Shown: positions 26,344 to 34,791, numbered from the stretch's first letter. The stretch is 56,538 nt of DNA from Lachnospiraceae bacterium (GCA_030531435.1 JAUNNN010000008.1:1-56538); one strand, 5' to 3'. Program-made: numbers and translations. Notes: generated from the sequence alone by a model not told the origin.

Positions 26344-26979
26344 ATGAGTCGAGCAGTAATAATATGTGGTTCAAAAATTAAAGATTATGAGTTTGTTAGC
26401 TCTTATTTTAAAGAGGACGATTTCTTTATTTATTGTGATAGTGGACTAATGCATGAAGACCGATTTTTAAGCAGAGTCGATACATCGGCAGATTTAATTG
26501 TTGGGGATTTTGATTCTCATGAAAACCCAAATCGAAATGTCGAAACCATTGTTCTTCCAACAGAAAAAGATGATACAGATTCTGTGTTTGCAGTAAAAGA
26601 AGCTATTAAACGAGGATTTACAGAGATGCTTCTTGTAGGAGCTCTTGGAGACAGACTAGATCACGGTTTAGTAAATGTCTATGTGCTTATGTATTTATAT
26701 GATAGAAATATTAAAGCCACTATTGTAGATGATTTCTCTGAAGTTTGCTTAATAGGAAATAATAAAGGATATGTAACTGACAACTGGCCATTTTTCTCAT
26801 TAGTAGCTATTGCTGGAGAAGCTAAAGGTGTGACGATAGAAAACGCCAAGTATTTACTTAATGATGCAGTTATTTCACCATCATACCAGTATGCTGTCAG
26901 TAACGAACCATTAAAGGGTAAAACTGCAGAAATATCAGTAAAAGAAGGATATTTATTACTAATTAAGGATAGGTATTAG
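26344..26979 (+). CDS. thiN: Thiamine pyrophosphokinase
   Basis: Converts thiamine and ATP to thiamine pyrophosphate plus AMP. 211 residues with the TPK family motifs DLIVGDFDS (about 53-61), TEKDDTDSVFA (about 80-90) and GALGDRLDH (about 102-110), and a C-terminal beta domain that binds thiamine (LNDAVISPSYQYAVSNE). GGTGAT acts as ribosome site. It lies just upstream of the TPP-controlled thiamine importer, so uptake and activation of thiamine are side by side; thiN itself is outside the riboswitch. Confidence 0.93.
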   Translation: MSRAVIICGSKIKDYEFVSSYFKEDDFFIYCDSGLMHEDRFLSRVDTSADLIVGDFDSHENPNRNVETIVLPTEKDDTDSVFAVKEAIKRGFTEMLLVGALGDRLDHGLVNVYVLMYLYDRNIKATIVDDFSEVCLIGNNKGYVTDNWPFFSLVAIAGEAKGVTIENAKYLLNDAVISPSYQYAVSNEPLKGKTAEISVKEGYLLLIKDRY

Positions 26980-27021
26980 TAAGTATTTGGTTCTGGTTTA
27001 CATAAAACAAAGAAGCTCATC

Positions 27022-27050
27022 TTGACAAAACAATAATAAAACTATATTAT
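27022..27050 (+). promoter_or_regulatory. Promoter of the TPP riboswitch-thiT unit
   Basis: TTGACA (27022-27027), 17-base spacer, TATTAT (27045-27050). Transcription would begin right before the riboswitch aptamer. Confidence 0.75.
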
Positions 27051-27055
27051 ACGAA

Positions 27056-27137
27056 TGTTGCTAGGGGAGGGCGTAAGCCCTGAGATTTAGACCCTCACTA
27101 CTTGATCCGGACAATACCGGCGTAAGGAAGCGCAGAA
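27056..27137 (+). promoter_or_regulatory. TPP riboswitch aptamer
   Basis: The thi-box core is intact: AGGGGAGGGC at the 5' side, CTGAGA (27080-27085), ACCCT, CTTGATCCGGACAATACCGG, then CGTAAGGAAGCGCA. These match the pyrimidine-sensing and pyrophosphate-sensing loops of TPP aptamers. It precedes a thiamine transporter gene, as expected. Confidence 0.96.
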
Positions 27138-27175
27138 GTATATATCCTTTTGGATAAATAATGCAAATGCAAGTA

Positions 27176-27212
27176 GTCCCCTCCGTAAATTTATTTATAG
27201 GAGGACTTTTTT
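27176..27212 (+). promoter_or_regulatory. Expression platform of the TPP riboswitch
   Basis: CCTCC (27180-27184) can pair with the ribosome site GGAGG (27200-27204), extended by AGT/ACT, and six T follow up to the ATG. The same strand (CCCTCC 27179-27184) is complementary to GGAGGG in the aptamer (27066-27071). Thus ligand-bound RNA would hide the ribosome site and may also terminate, and free RNA would expose it. Confidence 0.75.
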
Positions 27213-27794
27213 ATGTCACAGAAAACAAAACTCATAGCTGAAGGTGCAGCAATGGTTGCTCTCGCAACTGTTCTTAGCTTCATCAGAATCATCAAGATGC
27301 CATGGGGCGGCTCAGTTACACTTCTTTCAATGCTCCCAATCGTTATTTTTTCAATTAAGAATGGTGTGAAAAATGGACTTGCAGTTTCATTTGTTTTCTC
27401 ATTAATTCAGTTTGCACAGGGTGTTATGGATGGACTTTTTGGATGGGGTCTTACACCAGTATCACTTGTTGCATGTATTTTAATTGACTATTTATTAGCA
27501 TTCACAGTACTTGGACTTGCTGGACTTTTCAAAAAAGAAGGTCTTGGTGGATGGATATGCGGTTGTGTTTTAGCAATGGTATTAAGACTCTTTATGCATT
27601 TCTTAAGTGGTGTTGTTATCTGGCATAGCTTTGGTGAGCTTTGGGGCGGATTTTCAACAGAAAGTTCTGTATTGTATAGCCTTTTATACAATGGTGCATA
27701 TATGGTTCCAGAAATCATTTTCACTACTATTGGAGCAGTTATTTTACTTAAAGCACCTCAGACAAGAAAGATTATTCTTAGTGAAGAAAAATAG
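27213..27794 (+). CDS. thiT: Thiamine ECF transporter, substrate-binding component ThiT
   Basis: 193-residue integral membrane S-component with six TM helices that captures thiamine and docks with a shared ECF energising module. The motif GGSVTLLSMLPIVIFSIKNG near residues 31-50 is the ThiT signature, and the region LFMHFLSGVVIWHSF holds further substrate-pocket residues. The ECF ATPases and EcfT are not in the window, which is usual. The gene is under TPP riboswitch control. A bidirectional terminator follows. Confidence 0.95.
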   Translation: MSQKTKLIAEGAAMVALATVLSFIRIIKMPWGGSVTLLSMLPIVIFSIKNGVKNGLAVSFVFSLIQFAQGVMDGLFGWGLTPVSLVACILIDYLLAFTVLGLAGLFKKEGLGGWICGCVLAMVLRLFMHFLSGVVIWHSFGELWGGFSTESSVLYSLLYNGAYMVPEIIFTTIGAVILLKAPQTRKIILSEEK

Positions 27795-27812
27795 TATATT
27801 TGGTTAGTTATA

Positions 27813-27843
27813 AAAAGGTGATCACTCTAAGTGGTCACCTTTT
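27813..27843. terminator. Bidirectional terminator between thiT and the SGNH gene
   Basis: A 14-bp stem (27813-27826 with 27830-27843, one G-T pair) with a CTA loop, flanked by A runs on the left and T on the right. It therefore serves both convergent genes. Its right edge overlaps the stop codon of the minus-strand gene. Confidence 0.85.
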
Positions 27844-28864
27844 AAAAACCGTATTTTTGACAAAATGTATTAGTGAATTCGGTTGATCCTTTGGCATTTA
27901 GATGGGATGAATCGCCAAAATACATATCATCCATGTATGTGATTTCTGGATTAATAGTAAAGTCAGGATATTTATAAGCAATGCTTTCTATGTATTCTGT
28001 AAATTCATTCACGTATGTATCCTGTAAATTATCATAGCTTGATTTATTCATTGGCGGCTGCGATAAGATAACGTTTATATTATTGCTTTTGCACAAATCA
28101 AGGATTTTTGTAAGATACATATTAAGAAGCAGTGCATCGCCTGTTTTATGCATTTCATAGTAGCTTGTCTCATAATTTAAATCTGAACATCCATCAAGAA
28201 TGCCAAATAAGGCATGTCCTTTTTGGGCTTTTATTATATCGAAGCTTCCTTGATTTACATCATAACGCATATATCCTTTTGCATTGATTAGAGGTGGAAG
28301 ATATTTTTCAGGAGCTCTTAATCTGCAGCTGATGATTTCTTCTACGTAATTTTCCTGTAAAAGTGTTTCTGAATGTGCAATATGAGCAAATCCGTATAAA
28401 TCATAAAGTTCAGGTATTGTCAGGTAGTTAAAAAACAAATCTCTTTCAAAAAAGTTATCAATTATTGATTGGTGGAATGGCGCAAACATGACAATAACAT
28501 TCTTTGGTGCACCATGGTTTTTAACATATCTTTTAAGCGTGTAGAACATTTCAATTGATGTTCCACCACCTACAGCAAGGTTAACTGTATCATTTGAGAA
28601 AAGCAGTGGGTTTAAGTCAGCCATTGCTCTTGAGTCTCCAATAATTACTGTAGAGTTATTTGGTACATTTCCAATAGATGCTGTAGGACCATCTGTTTCA
28701 AATGGATTTAACCTTCCTTCGGAAACATCCTTTGAATATTTCCATGCAGGGTATTCAGAATCCATATATCCCATAGGAAATAAAAGCGTATACAGAAGTA
28801 TCGCTATCAATGGAATTAGTGCAAATATGAACTTTAATGCAAAGCTAATATTTTTATTTTTCAT
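27842..28864 (-). CDS. SGNH-fold acyltransferase partner (DltD/AlgX-like)
   Basis: A 340-residue protein with one N-terminal TM (about 8-30) and an extracytoplasmic SGNH-like domain. The catalytic serine is in VIIGDSRA (Ser78) and the Asp/His pair in GDSSHLNAKG (Asp318, His321). Such proteins accept an acyl group delivered by an MBOAT partner and attach it to, or remove it from, a cell-surface polymer. The MBOAT gene lies two bases upstream in the same operon. No DltA/DltC genes are present, so D-alanylation of teichoic acid is unlikely; acetylation of an exopolysaccharide is the natural guess. Confidence 0.8.
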   Translation of the reverse strand: MKNKNISFALKFIFALIPLIAILLYTLLFPMGYMDSEYPAWKYSKDVSEGRLNPFETDGPTASIGNVPNNSTVIIGDSRAMADLNPLLFSNDTVNLAVGGGTSIEMFYTLKRYVKNHGAPKNVIVMFAPFHQSIIDNFFERDLFFNYLTIPELYDLYGFAHIAHSETLLQENYVEEIISCRLRAPEKYLPPLINAKGYMRYDVNQGSFDIIKAQKGHALFGILDGCSDLNYETSYYEMHKTGDALLLNMYLTKILDLCKSNNINVILSQPPMNKSSYDNLQDTYVNEFTEYIESIAYKYPDFTINPEITYMDDMYFGDSSHLNAKGSTEFTNTFCQKYGF

Positions 28865-28866
28865 AA

Positions 28867-30285
28867 TTAAAACTGCTGATATATAAATTCCTGTGTGCTT
28901 AAATTACAAGATAGAATAATCATAATTATCATGACATAATAAACTGCCCATCTAATGTAAGGCTTTGTGTTTGCCATAAGCATTGAAACATCACATTTAT
29001 TTTTCTCACATAAGATGTCAGAGACTAACAGAATAACTATTGCTAAAATTACAAAGAATAAATTGTTATGTCCAAGCCCTACAGTGAACACAGTTCCGTC
29101 AAATATTTGTGTTAGATTAAATGATGTAAGGCGTGAGAGTATTGCAAAGGCTTCTGATACAGAGGAGGCTCTAAAAAATACCCAGGTGAAACTAATTAAT
29201 ACAAAAGTAAGTATTGTTGACATAACGTTATACGACTTACCAGACAATTTGCTTTGTATTGAGGCTTTTACGGGTTTACATAAATCTCCAACCACCTGAT
29301 ATATTCCATTTAATAAGCCCCAGATAACAAAGGTTATGTTTGCACCATGCCATATGCCAGATAAAAGGAACACGATAAGAATGTTTATTCTTTTTCTAAG
29401 GCTCCCCTTCCTATTTCCACCAAGAGGGATGTATAAATAATCTCTAAACCAGGTAGAGAGTGAAATGTGCCAGCGTCTCCAGAAATCTGCAACTGATGTA
29501 GCAAAATAAGGCTGTCTGAAGTTTCTTATAATATCAATGCCCATTATTTTGCAAATTCCAACGGCGATATTTGAATATCCTGCAAAATCGCAGTAAATCT
29601 GTATAGTATACGCAAGTATTGCAATTAATATTGCAAAACCATTTCTATTAAGATAGTCATAAAATACTGTGTCAGTGAGAATATTAAGTCTTGCGACGAT
29701 TACCATTTTAAGGAAGTAGCCGTATAGAATAAACTTAAGACCATCCTTTGCACGTATAGCATCAAAATCATATGCGCAATGAAGCTTTGGTAAAAGATTT
29801 TTAGCTCTCTCAATTGGACCAGACAGAATTAGTGGAAAGAATGAAACAAAGAGAGCATATTTGAATATATTATGCTCGGGTTCGCACTCTTCTCTGTAGC
29901 AGTCGATGATGTATGTTATAGACTGAAACGTATAGAATGATATGCCTGCTGGAAGAATTAAGCTAAGTTTAATTTCGGAATTAAATAGTGAAAGTGCAAA
30001 GTTTGCATATTTAAATATAGCAAGAATAGAAAGATTTACTATTACTCCAATTGCGACAGCTGCATTTTTGGTTGCCTTTGTTTTCAGTGCGTATGTGATA
30101 TTTCCACATATCCATGTAGTAATAGTAGAAATAATTAACAGAGTAGTGAAAGACGTATTCTGAGTCGTGTAAAAGAAGTAACTACAAAAAAGAAGCCATA
30201 TATATCTGTATTTATATGGTAGCAAAAAATAGACTAGAAGTATTATAGGTATAAATATAAAAAAAGTTACACTTGTAAACGACAT
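28867..30285 (-). CDS. MBOAT O-acyltransferase (AlgI/DltB-like)
   Basis: Polytopic membrane O-acyltransferase, 472 residues with around ten TM segments. Hallmarks: FYTFQSITYIID, DFAGYSNIAVGICKIMGI, DFWRRWHISLSTWFRDYLY and the catalytic histidine in LSGIWHGANI at about residue 320. It moves an acyl group, usually acetyl, across the membrane for transfer to an extracellular polysaccharide, working with the SGNH protein encoded immediately downstream. The gene has a near-consensus -10 on the minus strand. Confidence 0.92.
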   Translation of the reverse strand: MSFTSVTFFIFIPIILLVYFLLPYKYRYIWLLFCSYFFYTTQNTSFTTLLIISTITTWICGNITYALKTKATKNAAVAIGVIVNLSILAIFKYANFALSLFNSEIKLSLILPAGISFYTFQSITYIIDCYREECEPEHNIFKYALFVSFFPLILSGPIERAKNLLPKLHCAYDFDAIRAKDGLKFILYGYFLKMVIVARLNILTDTVFYDYLNRNGFAILIAILAYTIQIYCDFAGYSNIAVGICKIMGIDIIRNFRQPYFATSVADFWRRWHISLSTWFRDYLYIPLGGNRKGSLRKRINILIVFLLSGIWHGANITFVIWGLLNGIYQVVGDLCKPVKASIQSKLSGKSYNVMSTILTFVLISFTWVFFRASSVSEAFAILSRLTSFNLTQIFDGTVFTVGLGHNNLFFVILAIVILLVSDILCEKNKCDVSMLMANTKPYIRWAVYYVMIIMIILSCNLSTQEFIYQQF

Positions 30286-30312
30286 CTTTAACCTCTACAT
30301 AATAACTTCTTT

Positions 30313-30341
30313 ATTATATAGTATTTTTTATTTTTTGTCCC
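30313..30341 (-). promoter_or_regulatory. Promoter of the MBOAT-SGNH operon
   Basis: On the minus strand GGGACA, 17-base spacer, TATAAT (plus-strand positions 30336-30341 and 30313-30318). Transcription diverges from lepB. Confidence 0.55.
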
Positions 30342-30361
30342 CATAAACCATAAGAATAAGG

Positions 30362-30367
30362 TATAAT
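30362..30367 (+). promoter_or_regulatory. -10 element of lepB
   Basis: TATAAT, 36 bases before the lepB start. The only -35 candidate, TTGTCC at 30336-30341, is 20 bases away and overlaps the divergent -35, so strength is uncertain. Confidence 0.4.
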
Positions 30368-30403
30368 AAGGGATAAATTTAGACTTAATTACAAGAGGGT
30401 TGT

Positions 30404-30934
30404 ATGACAGATAAAGAGAAGAGAAGAGATTTGATTGAATGGATAATGGTATTTGTTATAGCCATTGGTGCAGCTGTTATTTTAAACGGTTTCATAGTGG
30501 TAAATGCCAGAATTCCAAGTGCTTCTATGGAAAATACAATAATGATAGGGGACAGGGTGTTTGGTAACAGACTTATTTATAATAAGGAAGATCCTATGCG
30601 AGGAGATATAGTTATATTTAAGTTTCCAGATGATGAAAGTCAGCTTTTTATTAAAAGAATAATAGGTCTTCCAGGAGATACAGTAGTTATTAAGGACGGA
30701 AAGGTATACCTTAATGATGATGAAACAGCACTTGATGAAAGTTCTTATATAAATGGAGAACCATATGGCGACTTTGGACCTTTTGAAGTGCCTGAGAATG
30801 CTTATTTTGTAATGGGAGACAATAGAAATAATTCCTATGACGCCAGATATTGGAATAACACCTTTGTTTATAGGGATAAAATTTTAGGAAAAGCATTTGT
30901 TAGATATTTCCCAAATCCTTCTTTTATCAAATAA
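30404..30934 (+). CDS. lepB: Signal peptidase I
   Basis: Membrane serine protease that cleaves signal peptides from exported proteins. 176 residues, the short Gram-positive type with a single N-terminal TM (about 12-33). Catalytic Ser41 lies in PSASMENT and the general base Lys84 in FIKRIIGLPGD; the box-E motif MGDNRNNSYDARYW is intact. It stands alone ahead of a lipoprotein gene that has its own promoter. Family members process SPase I substrates, not the several lipoproteins encoded here. Confidence 0.95.
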   Translation: MTDKEKRRDLIEWIMVFVIAIGAAVILNGFIVVNARIPSASMENTIMIGDRVFGNRLIYNKEDPMRGDIVIFKFPDDESQLFIKRIIGLPGDTVVIKDGKVYLNDDETALDESSYINGEPYGDFGPFEVPENAYFVMGDNRNNSYDARYWNNTFVYRDKILGKAFVRYFPNPSFIK

Positions 30935-30947
30935 TTGGTATTTAATA

Positions 30948-30976
30948 TTGAAGAAGATGCATATATGTTGTATAAT
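30948..30976 (+). promoter_or_regulatory. Promoter of the DUF3048 lipoprotein gene
   Basis: TTGAAG (30948-30953), 17-base spacer, TATAAT (30971-30976), giving a leader of about 50 bases before the GGAGGA ribosome site. Confidence 0.7.
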
Positions 30977-31033
30977 GTTTGGGTTATTGGGAATTTTGGG
31001 GTAAAGATTTAGTATAAATAGCGGAGGATTATT

Positions 31034-32137
31034 ATGAAGAAGAATTACGTACTTCTTGTTCTTGCTTTAGTAGGTGCTATTGCATTAACAGGTTGTAAGA
31101 AGGATGAAGAAGCAGCTCCAGCAGTAGAAGCTCCTACAATTCAGGTTGTAACAGAACAGCCAACAATTACTACAGAGCCAGAAGCTGAAGAAGAGGAATT
31201 CAAAGAAGGCTGCGTTAGAAGTGAGCTTACAAATGAATGGATAGATGAAGCTCTTAAAGATCAGAGACCTATTGCTGTTATGGTAGATAATGAGAAGACA
31301 GCTCTTCCACATTATGGTTTATCAACAGCAGATGTTGTATATGAAATGACAAACAGTATGGAAAATGATGGTGTAACACGTTTCATGGTTCTTGTTAAGG
31401 ATTGGGGTAGCATCCAGCAGTTGGGATCAATTCGTTCAACTCGTCCTACAAACCTTGTTATCGCTCCAGAGTGGAATGCTGTTGTATGTCATGATGGTGG
31501 CCCATTCTACATTGATGATTATCTTGCAAATGATTATGTTGAGAACTTTTCAGGTACATTCTCACGTGTAGATAACGGTAAAGCAAGAGAATTTACTGAG
31601 TACATTCTTCCAGGAGATCTTGATAAGAACTTCTCAAACAAGGGATACTCAGTTACATATAATGATTACTACAGAGGACCTCATTATCAGTTTACTTCAG
31701 CAAGTAAGCCAAACGACCTTTCACAGTACTCAGATGTAAAGTCAGCAACACATATTGCAATGCCATTTAAGCACAACAAGCCAGTTCTTGATTATGATGA
31801 GGCATCACAGACATATAAGTATTCAGAGTATGGTCAGAGCCATGTTGATCCAGGTAACAACAATGAGCAGCTTGCATTTACAAACCTCTTAATCCAGAAT
31901 GCAAGATACGTTGTATTTGATGACAATGGATACATGATGTTCCATGCAAAAGACTTTGATCGTGAAGGCTACTACATCACAAAGGGTAAGGCTACAAAGA
32001 TTACATGGTCAAAGGATGAGGATATTAATCCTACACACTACTATGGTGAAGATGGTGCTGAAATCGTTCTTAACACAGGTAAGACATATGTTGCACTTGT
32101 TCCAGACGATATTTACAGCCAGCTTGTTATTGAATAA
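31034..32137 (+). CDS. DUF3048 (YerB-like) lipoprotein
   Basis: A 367-residue surface lipoprotein. Signal peptide with lipobox ALTGC and acylated Cys21, then an acidic linker (about 25-60). A DUF3048 N-domain follows, with RPIAVMVDNEKTALPHYGLSTADVVYE, GVTRFMVLV and LGSIRSTRPT, and then the DUF3048 C-domain (NLLIQNARYV to the end). Members such as B. subtilis YerB are lipoproteins of unclear role. The central region is rich in aromatic and asparagine residues. A clear promoter and terminator make it a single-gene unit. Confidence 0.9.
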   Translation: MKKNYVLLVLALVGAIALTGCKKDEEAAPAVEAPTIQVVTEQPTITTEPEAEEEEFKEGCVRSELTNEWIDEALKDQRPIAVMVDNEKTALPHYGLSTADVVYEMTNSMENDGVTRFMVLVKDWGSIQQLGSIRSTRPTNLVIAPEWNAVVCHDGGPFYIDDYLANDYVENFSGTFSRVDNGKAREFTEYILPGDLDKNFSNKGYSVTYNDYYRGPHYQFTSASKPNDLSQYSDVKSATHIAMPFKHNKPVLDYDEASQTYKYSEYGQSHVDPGNNNEQLAFTNLLIQNARYVVFDDNGYMMFHAKDFDREGYYITKGKATKITWSKDEDINPTHYYGEDGAEIVLNTGKTYVALVPDDIYSQLVIE

Positions 32138-32158
32138 TTATTTATTAAATGATGATAA

Positions 32159-32188
32159 AAGGGGTCGAAAGTTTTCTTTCGGCCCCTT
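32159..32188 (+). terminator. Terminator after the DUF3048 gene
   Basis: A 13-bp stem (32159-32171 with 32176-32188, one T-G pair) and a TTTT loop, preceded by A and followed by ATGTTAT. The T run is poor, but the stem is stable. Confidence 0.7.
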
Positions 32189-32244
32189 ATGTTATATGAC
32201 TTCGTATATAATATAGCTATAGTTTGAATAATAGGAAGTATATT

Positions 32245-33492
32245 ATGAATATAACGCGATACGTTAAGATTAATGGAAATAAAACATTTGATGAACTGCC
32301 ACTTAATCCTGTAGATAGCCTTATTCTATCACAGCTTTCATATCTTAAATTTGATGGTGTAGATGATAGAATTTATTTAAATAATGAAGGGGTTTGCATT
32401 AAAGATATTGCAGAGTCTGATAAGGTGGCAGATCTTTTTGGTGATGTCAGATACGCAAATGTAAATAAGGGCTTATTTGATGCGGCAGCAGCAAGTGAAA
32501 GATTTGGAACAATTAAGCTAAGTAATTACGTTGATATAATAGATGCAGATGCAGAAATACAGTTTTCTGCAGTAACAGCAACGTGCAGTAATGGCGTGAC
32601 ATATGTTGTGTATAGAGGCACTGGTGATAACCTTGTTGGGTGGCAGGAAGACTTTAACATGATATATAAGACTCCTGTTCCAGCTCAGGAAAAAGCAGTC
32701 TGGTATCTTAATCTTGTGTCAGAAAAAATAGAGGGCGACTTTTACGTTGGAGGACACTCTAAGGGTGGAAACCTTGCTGTATATGCTTCAATGTTCGTAA
32801 GTGAATCAATTCAGAATAGAATAATTAATGTATTTTCTCATGATGGTCCTGGCTTCAAAAAGGAGATTTTAGAAGGTAGTGGCTTCTTTAGAATAAAGGA
32901 TAAAATATTAAAATACGTACCAAGAGAATCTATATTTGGTTTGATGCAGGCAACCACAGAGAAATACGAAGTGGTTTTATGCCATAAAAGAGGAATAAGC
33001 CAGCACAGCCCATTTAACTGGATTGTAAATGGATATGATTTTAAATATGCAGATAATGTTGAAAATGTATATATATTAAGAAATAAAATATTTAATATAT
33101 GGGCATCAAAGATTACAGATGAACAGGCAAAGGATTTTTCGGAAAATTTCTTCGCAATATTTAAGGAGGCCGGTTTCTCAAATCTAAATGATTTCCAGGG
33201 GGATTTATTAGCAAAATATGGGGTGATAAAGTCACTTATATCCGCGATGGAAAATGTGGACGAGGAAACAAAGGCTGAACTTATGGAAGTTATAACGCTC
33301 TACAAAGACATTTTTACGGACACAACAAAAGAAAGCGTTCAGGATGCCAGAGATAATGCACTTGAAAATGTTCAGCACGTAATGGATAATGTTAAAGAAA
33401 GCGTACAAACAATAAAGAGCACAGTAGATAGTAAAAAAGAGAAGAAGAGTACAAAGAAGAGAATAAGAAATAAAAAAGAAGTAGTTGAGTGA
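32245..33492 (+). CDS. Mbeg1-like (DUF2974) alpha/beta hydrolase
   Basis: A 415-residue lipase-like protein. The ATG at 32245 follows AGGAAG; an upstream TTG at 32224 is less likely. The serine-hydrolase elbow is GGHSKGGNL with Ser172, preceded by the YVVYRGTGDNLVGWQEDF block typical of the Mbeg1-like/DUF2974 family. A catalytic His is expected in the SQHSPFNW segment. The last 90 residues form a charged helical tail ending in a lysine/arginine-rich stretch. No signal peptide. The protein at 53095 in the secretion locus has the same core, but this one lacks its WXG100-like tail. Substrate unknown. Confidence 0.82.
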   Translation: MNITRYVKINGNKTFDELPLNPVDSLILSQLSYLKFDGVDDRIYLNNEGVCIKDIAESDKVADLFGDVRYANVNKGLFDAAAASERFGTIKLSNYVDIIDADAEIQFSAVTATCSNGVTYVVYRGTGDNLVGWQEDFNMIYKTPVPAQEKAVWYLNLVSEKIEGDFYVGGHSKGGNLAVYASMFVSESIQNRIINVFSHDGPGFKKEILEGSGFFRIKDKILKYVPRESIFGLMQATTEKYEVVLCHKRGISQHSPFNWIVNGYDFKYADNVENVYILRNKIFNIWASKITDEQAKDFSENFFAIFKEAGFSNLNDFQGDLLAKYGVIKSLISAMENVDEETKAELMEVITLYKDIFTDTTKESVQDARDNALENVQHVMDNVKESVQTIKSTVDSKKEKKSTKKRIRNKKEVVE

Positions 33493-33498
33493 CCAACG

Positions 33499-34572
33499 AT
33501 GATAAACAGATTAGCATTATTAAAAAGTAAAAATATGAAAGCGATTATAGCGGCAATTTGTATTGGTGCTATGATTAGTGGCTGTAGTGAATCTGATAAG
33601 GCAAAAACAAATTATCAGATGGGTATTGAAGCTCTAGAGTCACAGAATTATTCTGATGCTCTTAATTATTTTAAAGAATCAGAAAATGAAAACAGTGACA
33701 TGAGACTCGTATACAGAGGAGAGGGAATTGCTAATCTTGGTCTTGCAAATTATGATGAATCAATTCTTAATCTTGAAAAATCATTACATGAATCAAATGG
33801 ATTAATAAAAGCAATTGATTATGATGTGAATTATTATCTGGCAACTGCCCAGTATAAAAAGGGAGATTTACAGGCTGCATATGATACATACACATCCATT
33901 TTGTCACTGGATAAAAAGGCTTCAGATGCATATTATTTGCGTGGTAAAATATCACTTGATATGAAAAAGACCGATGAAGCTAAAAATGACTACGATACAG
34001 CGATATCTATTGACTCAACTAGTCCAGAACTATATATTCGAATTTATAAAGATCTTGTCGAGGCAGGATTTGATAACGATGCCAAGTCATATATTAACCT
34101 TGCATTAAAAAATGTAGCTAAGCCTTCTACATATCAGTTAGGAGTATTTAATTATTATCTTGGAGACTTTACGCAGGCTAGAAACTACTTTGAAGAGGCA
34201 AAAGAGACGAAAAATACGGCAGAAGGCATCGTTTATATTGGTAAGACATATGAAGCGCTTGGAGATCCAAATTATGCGCAGACATTATATGAACAATACA
34301 TAACAGATGATACTGATGCGCCTGAAGTTTATAATGAATTAGGTAAACTTAAATTCAATCAGAAAGACTACGAAGGTGCCCTTGCTTCATTTGAGGCAGG
34401 ACTCAAATCTAACGACATGTCATATAAACAGAGTCTGATGTTTAACAGAATAGTGGCAAATGAGTATTTACATGATTTCAATACAGCTGCTATTCTTATG
34501 GAAGAGTATATTTCACTCTATCCAGACGACGCTGAAGCTCTTAGAGAGAACGTGTTTTTAAGCACCAGATAA
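33499..34572 (+). CDS. TPR-repeat lipoprotein
   Basis: A 357-residue lipoprotein with signal peptide and lipobox ISGC (Cys29). Six to eight TPR motifs run along almost the whole mature protein (for example NYQMGIEALESQNYSDALNY, ASDAYYLRGKISLDMKKTDE). It probably acts as a surface scaffold. The start at 33499 has no good ribosome site; the inner ATG at 33535 would give a more compact signal peptide. It follows the hydrolase gene by six bases, so the two are likely co-transcribed. The NrdR-like box of nrdD overlaps its stop codon. Confidence 0.8.
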   Translation: MINRLALLKSKNMKAIIAAICIGAMISGCSESDKAKTNYQMGIEALESQNYSDALNYFKESENENSDMRLVYRGEGIANLGLANYDESILNLEKSLHESNGLIKAIDYDVNYYLATAQYKKGDLQAAYDTYTSILSLDKKASDAYYLRGKISLDMKKTDEAKNDYDTAISIDSTSPELYIRIYKDLVEAGFDNDAKSYINLALKNVAKPSTYQLGVFNYYLGDFTQARNYFEEAKETKNTAEGIVYIGKTYEALGDPNYAQTLYEQYITDDTDAPEVYNELGKLKFNQKDYEGALASFEAGLKSNDMSYKQSLMFNRIVANEYLHDFNTAAILMEEYISLYPDDAEALRENVFLSTR

Positions 34573-34586
34573 ACCATATGTAGTGT
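34571..34586 (+). promoter_or_regulatory. NrdR-like box 1
   Basis: AAACCATATGTAGTGT agrees with the NrdR consensus ACACTATATATAGTGT at 13 of 16 positions. It overlaps the end of the TPR lipoprotein gene, 43 bases (four helical turns) from box 2. Confidence 0.6.
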
Positions 34587-34613
34587 TATTTATAAAAATA
34601 GTGGTTATGTAAA

Positions 34614-34629
34614 CTACAATATCTAGTGT
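34614..34629 (+). promoter_or_regulatory. NrdR-like box 2
   Basis: CTACAATATCTAGTGT agrees with the NrdR consensus at 12 of 16 positions and lies six bases before the nrdD -35 hexamer. Together with box 1 it would allow cooperative, phased repressor binding. Confidence 0.6.
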
Positions 34630-34635
34630 TTTTCG

Positions 34636-34664
34636 TTGACATCCATTTTTTATAATGCTATACT
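34636..34664 (+). promoter_or_regulatory. nrdD promoter
   Basis: TTGACA (34636-34641), 17-base spacer, TATACT (34659-34664). Confidence 0.75.
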
Positions 34665-34674
34665 TTTTTAAAAT

Positions 34675-34696
34675 CGCGTACTTTGTTGAGTACGTG
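34675..34696 (+). promoter_or_regulatory. Leader hairpin of nrdD
   Basis: CGCGTACT pairs with AGTACGTG around TTGTTG, at the very start of the roughly 120-base nrdD leader. It may protect the 5' end of the message; no switch partner is obvious. Confidence 0.4.
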
Positions 34697-34791
34697 TCTC
34701 ATAGTTTTTGCAAATTTTTTTAAAATTTCAAAAAATGTGTTGACTCAGGCAGTCGATGTGGGGGATTTTGGAGAAGGGAGCATAGTAAGGG

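Noticed and set aside
27842-30285. dlt operon (teichoic acid D-alanylation)
   Set aside because: MBOAT and SGNH proteins resemble DltB/DltD only at superfamily level, and no DltA or DltC gene is present.
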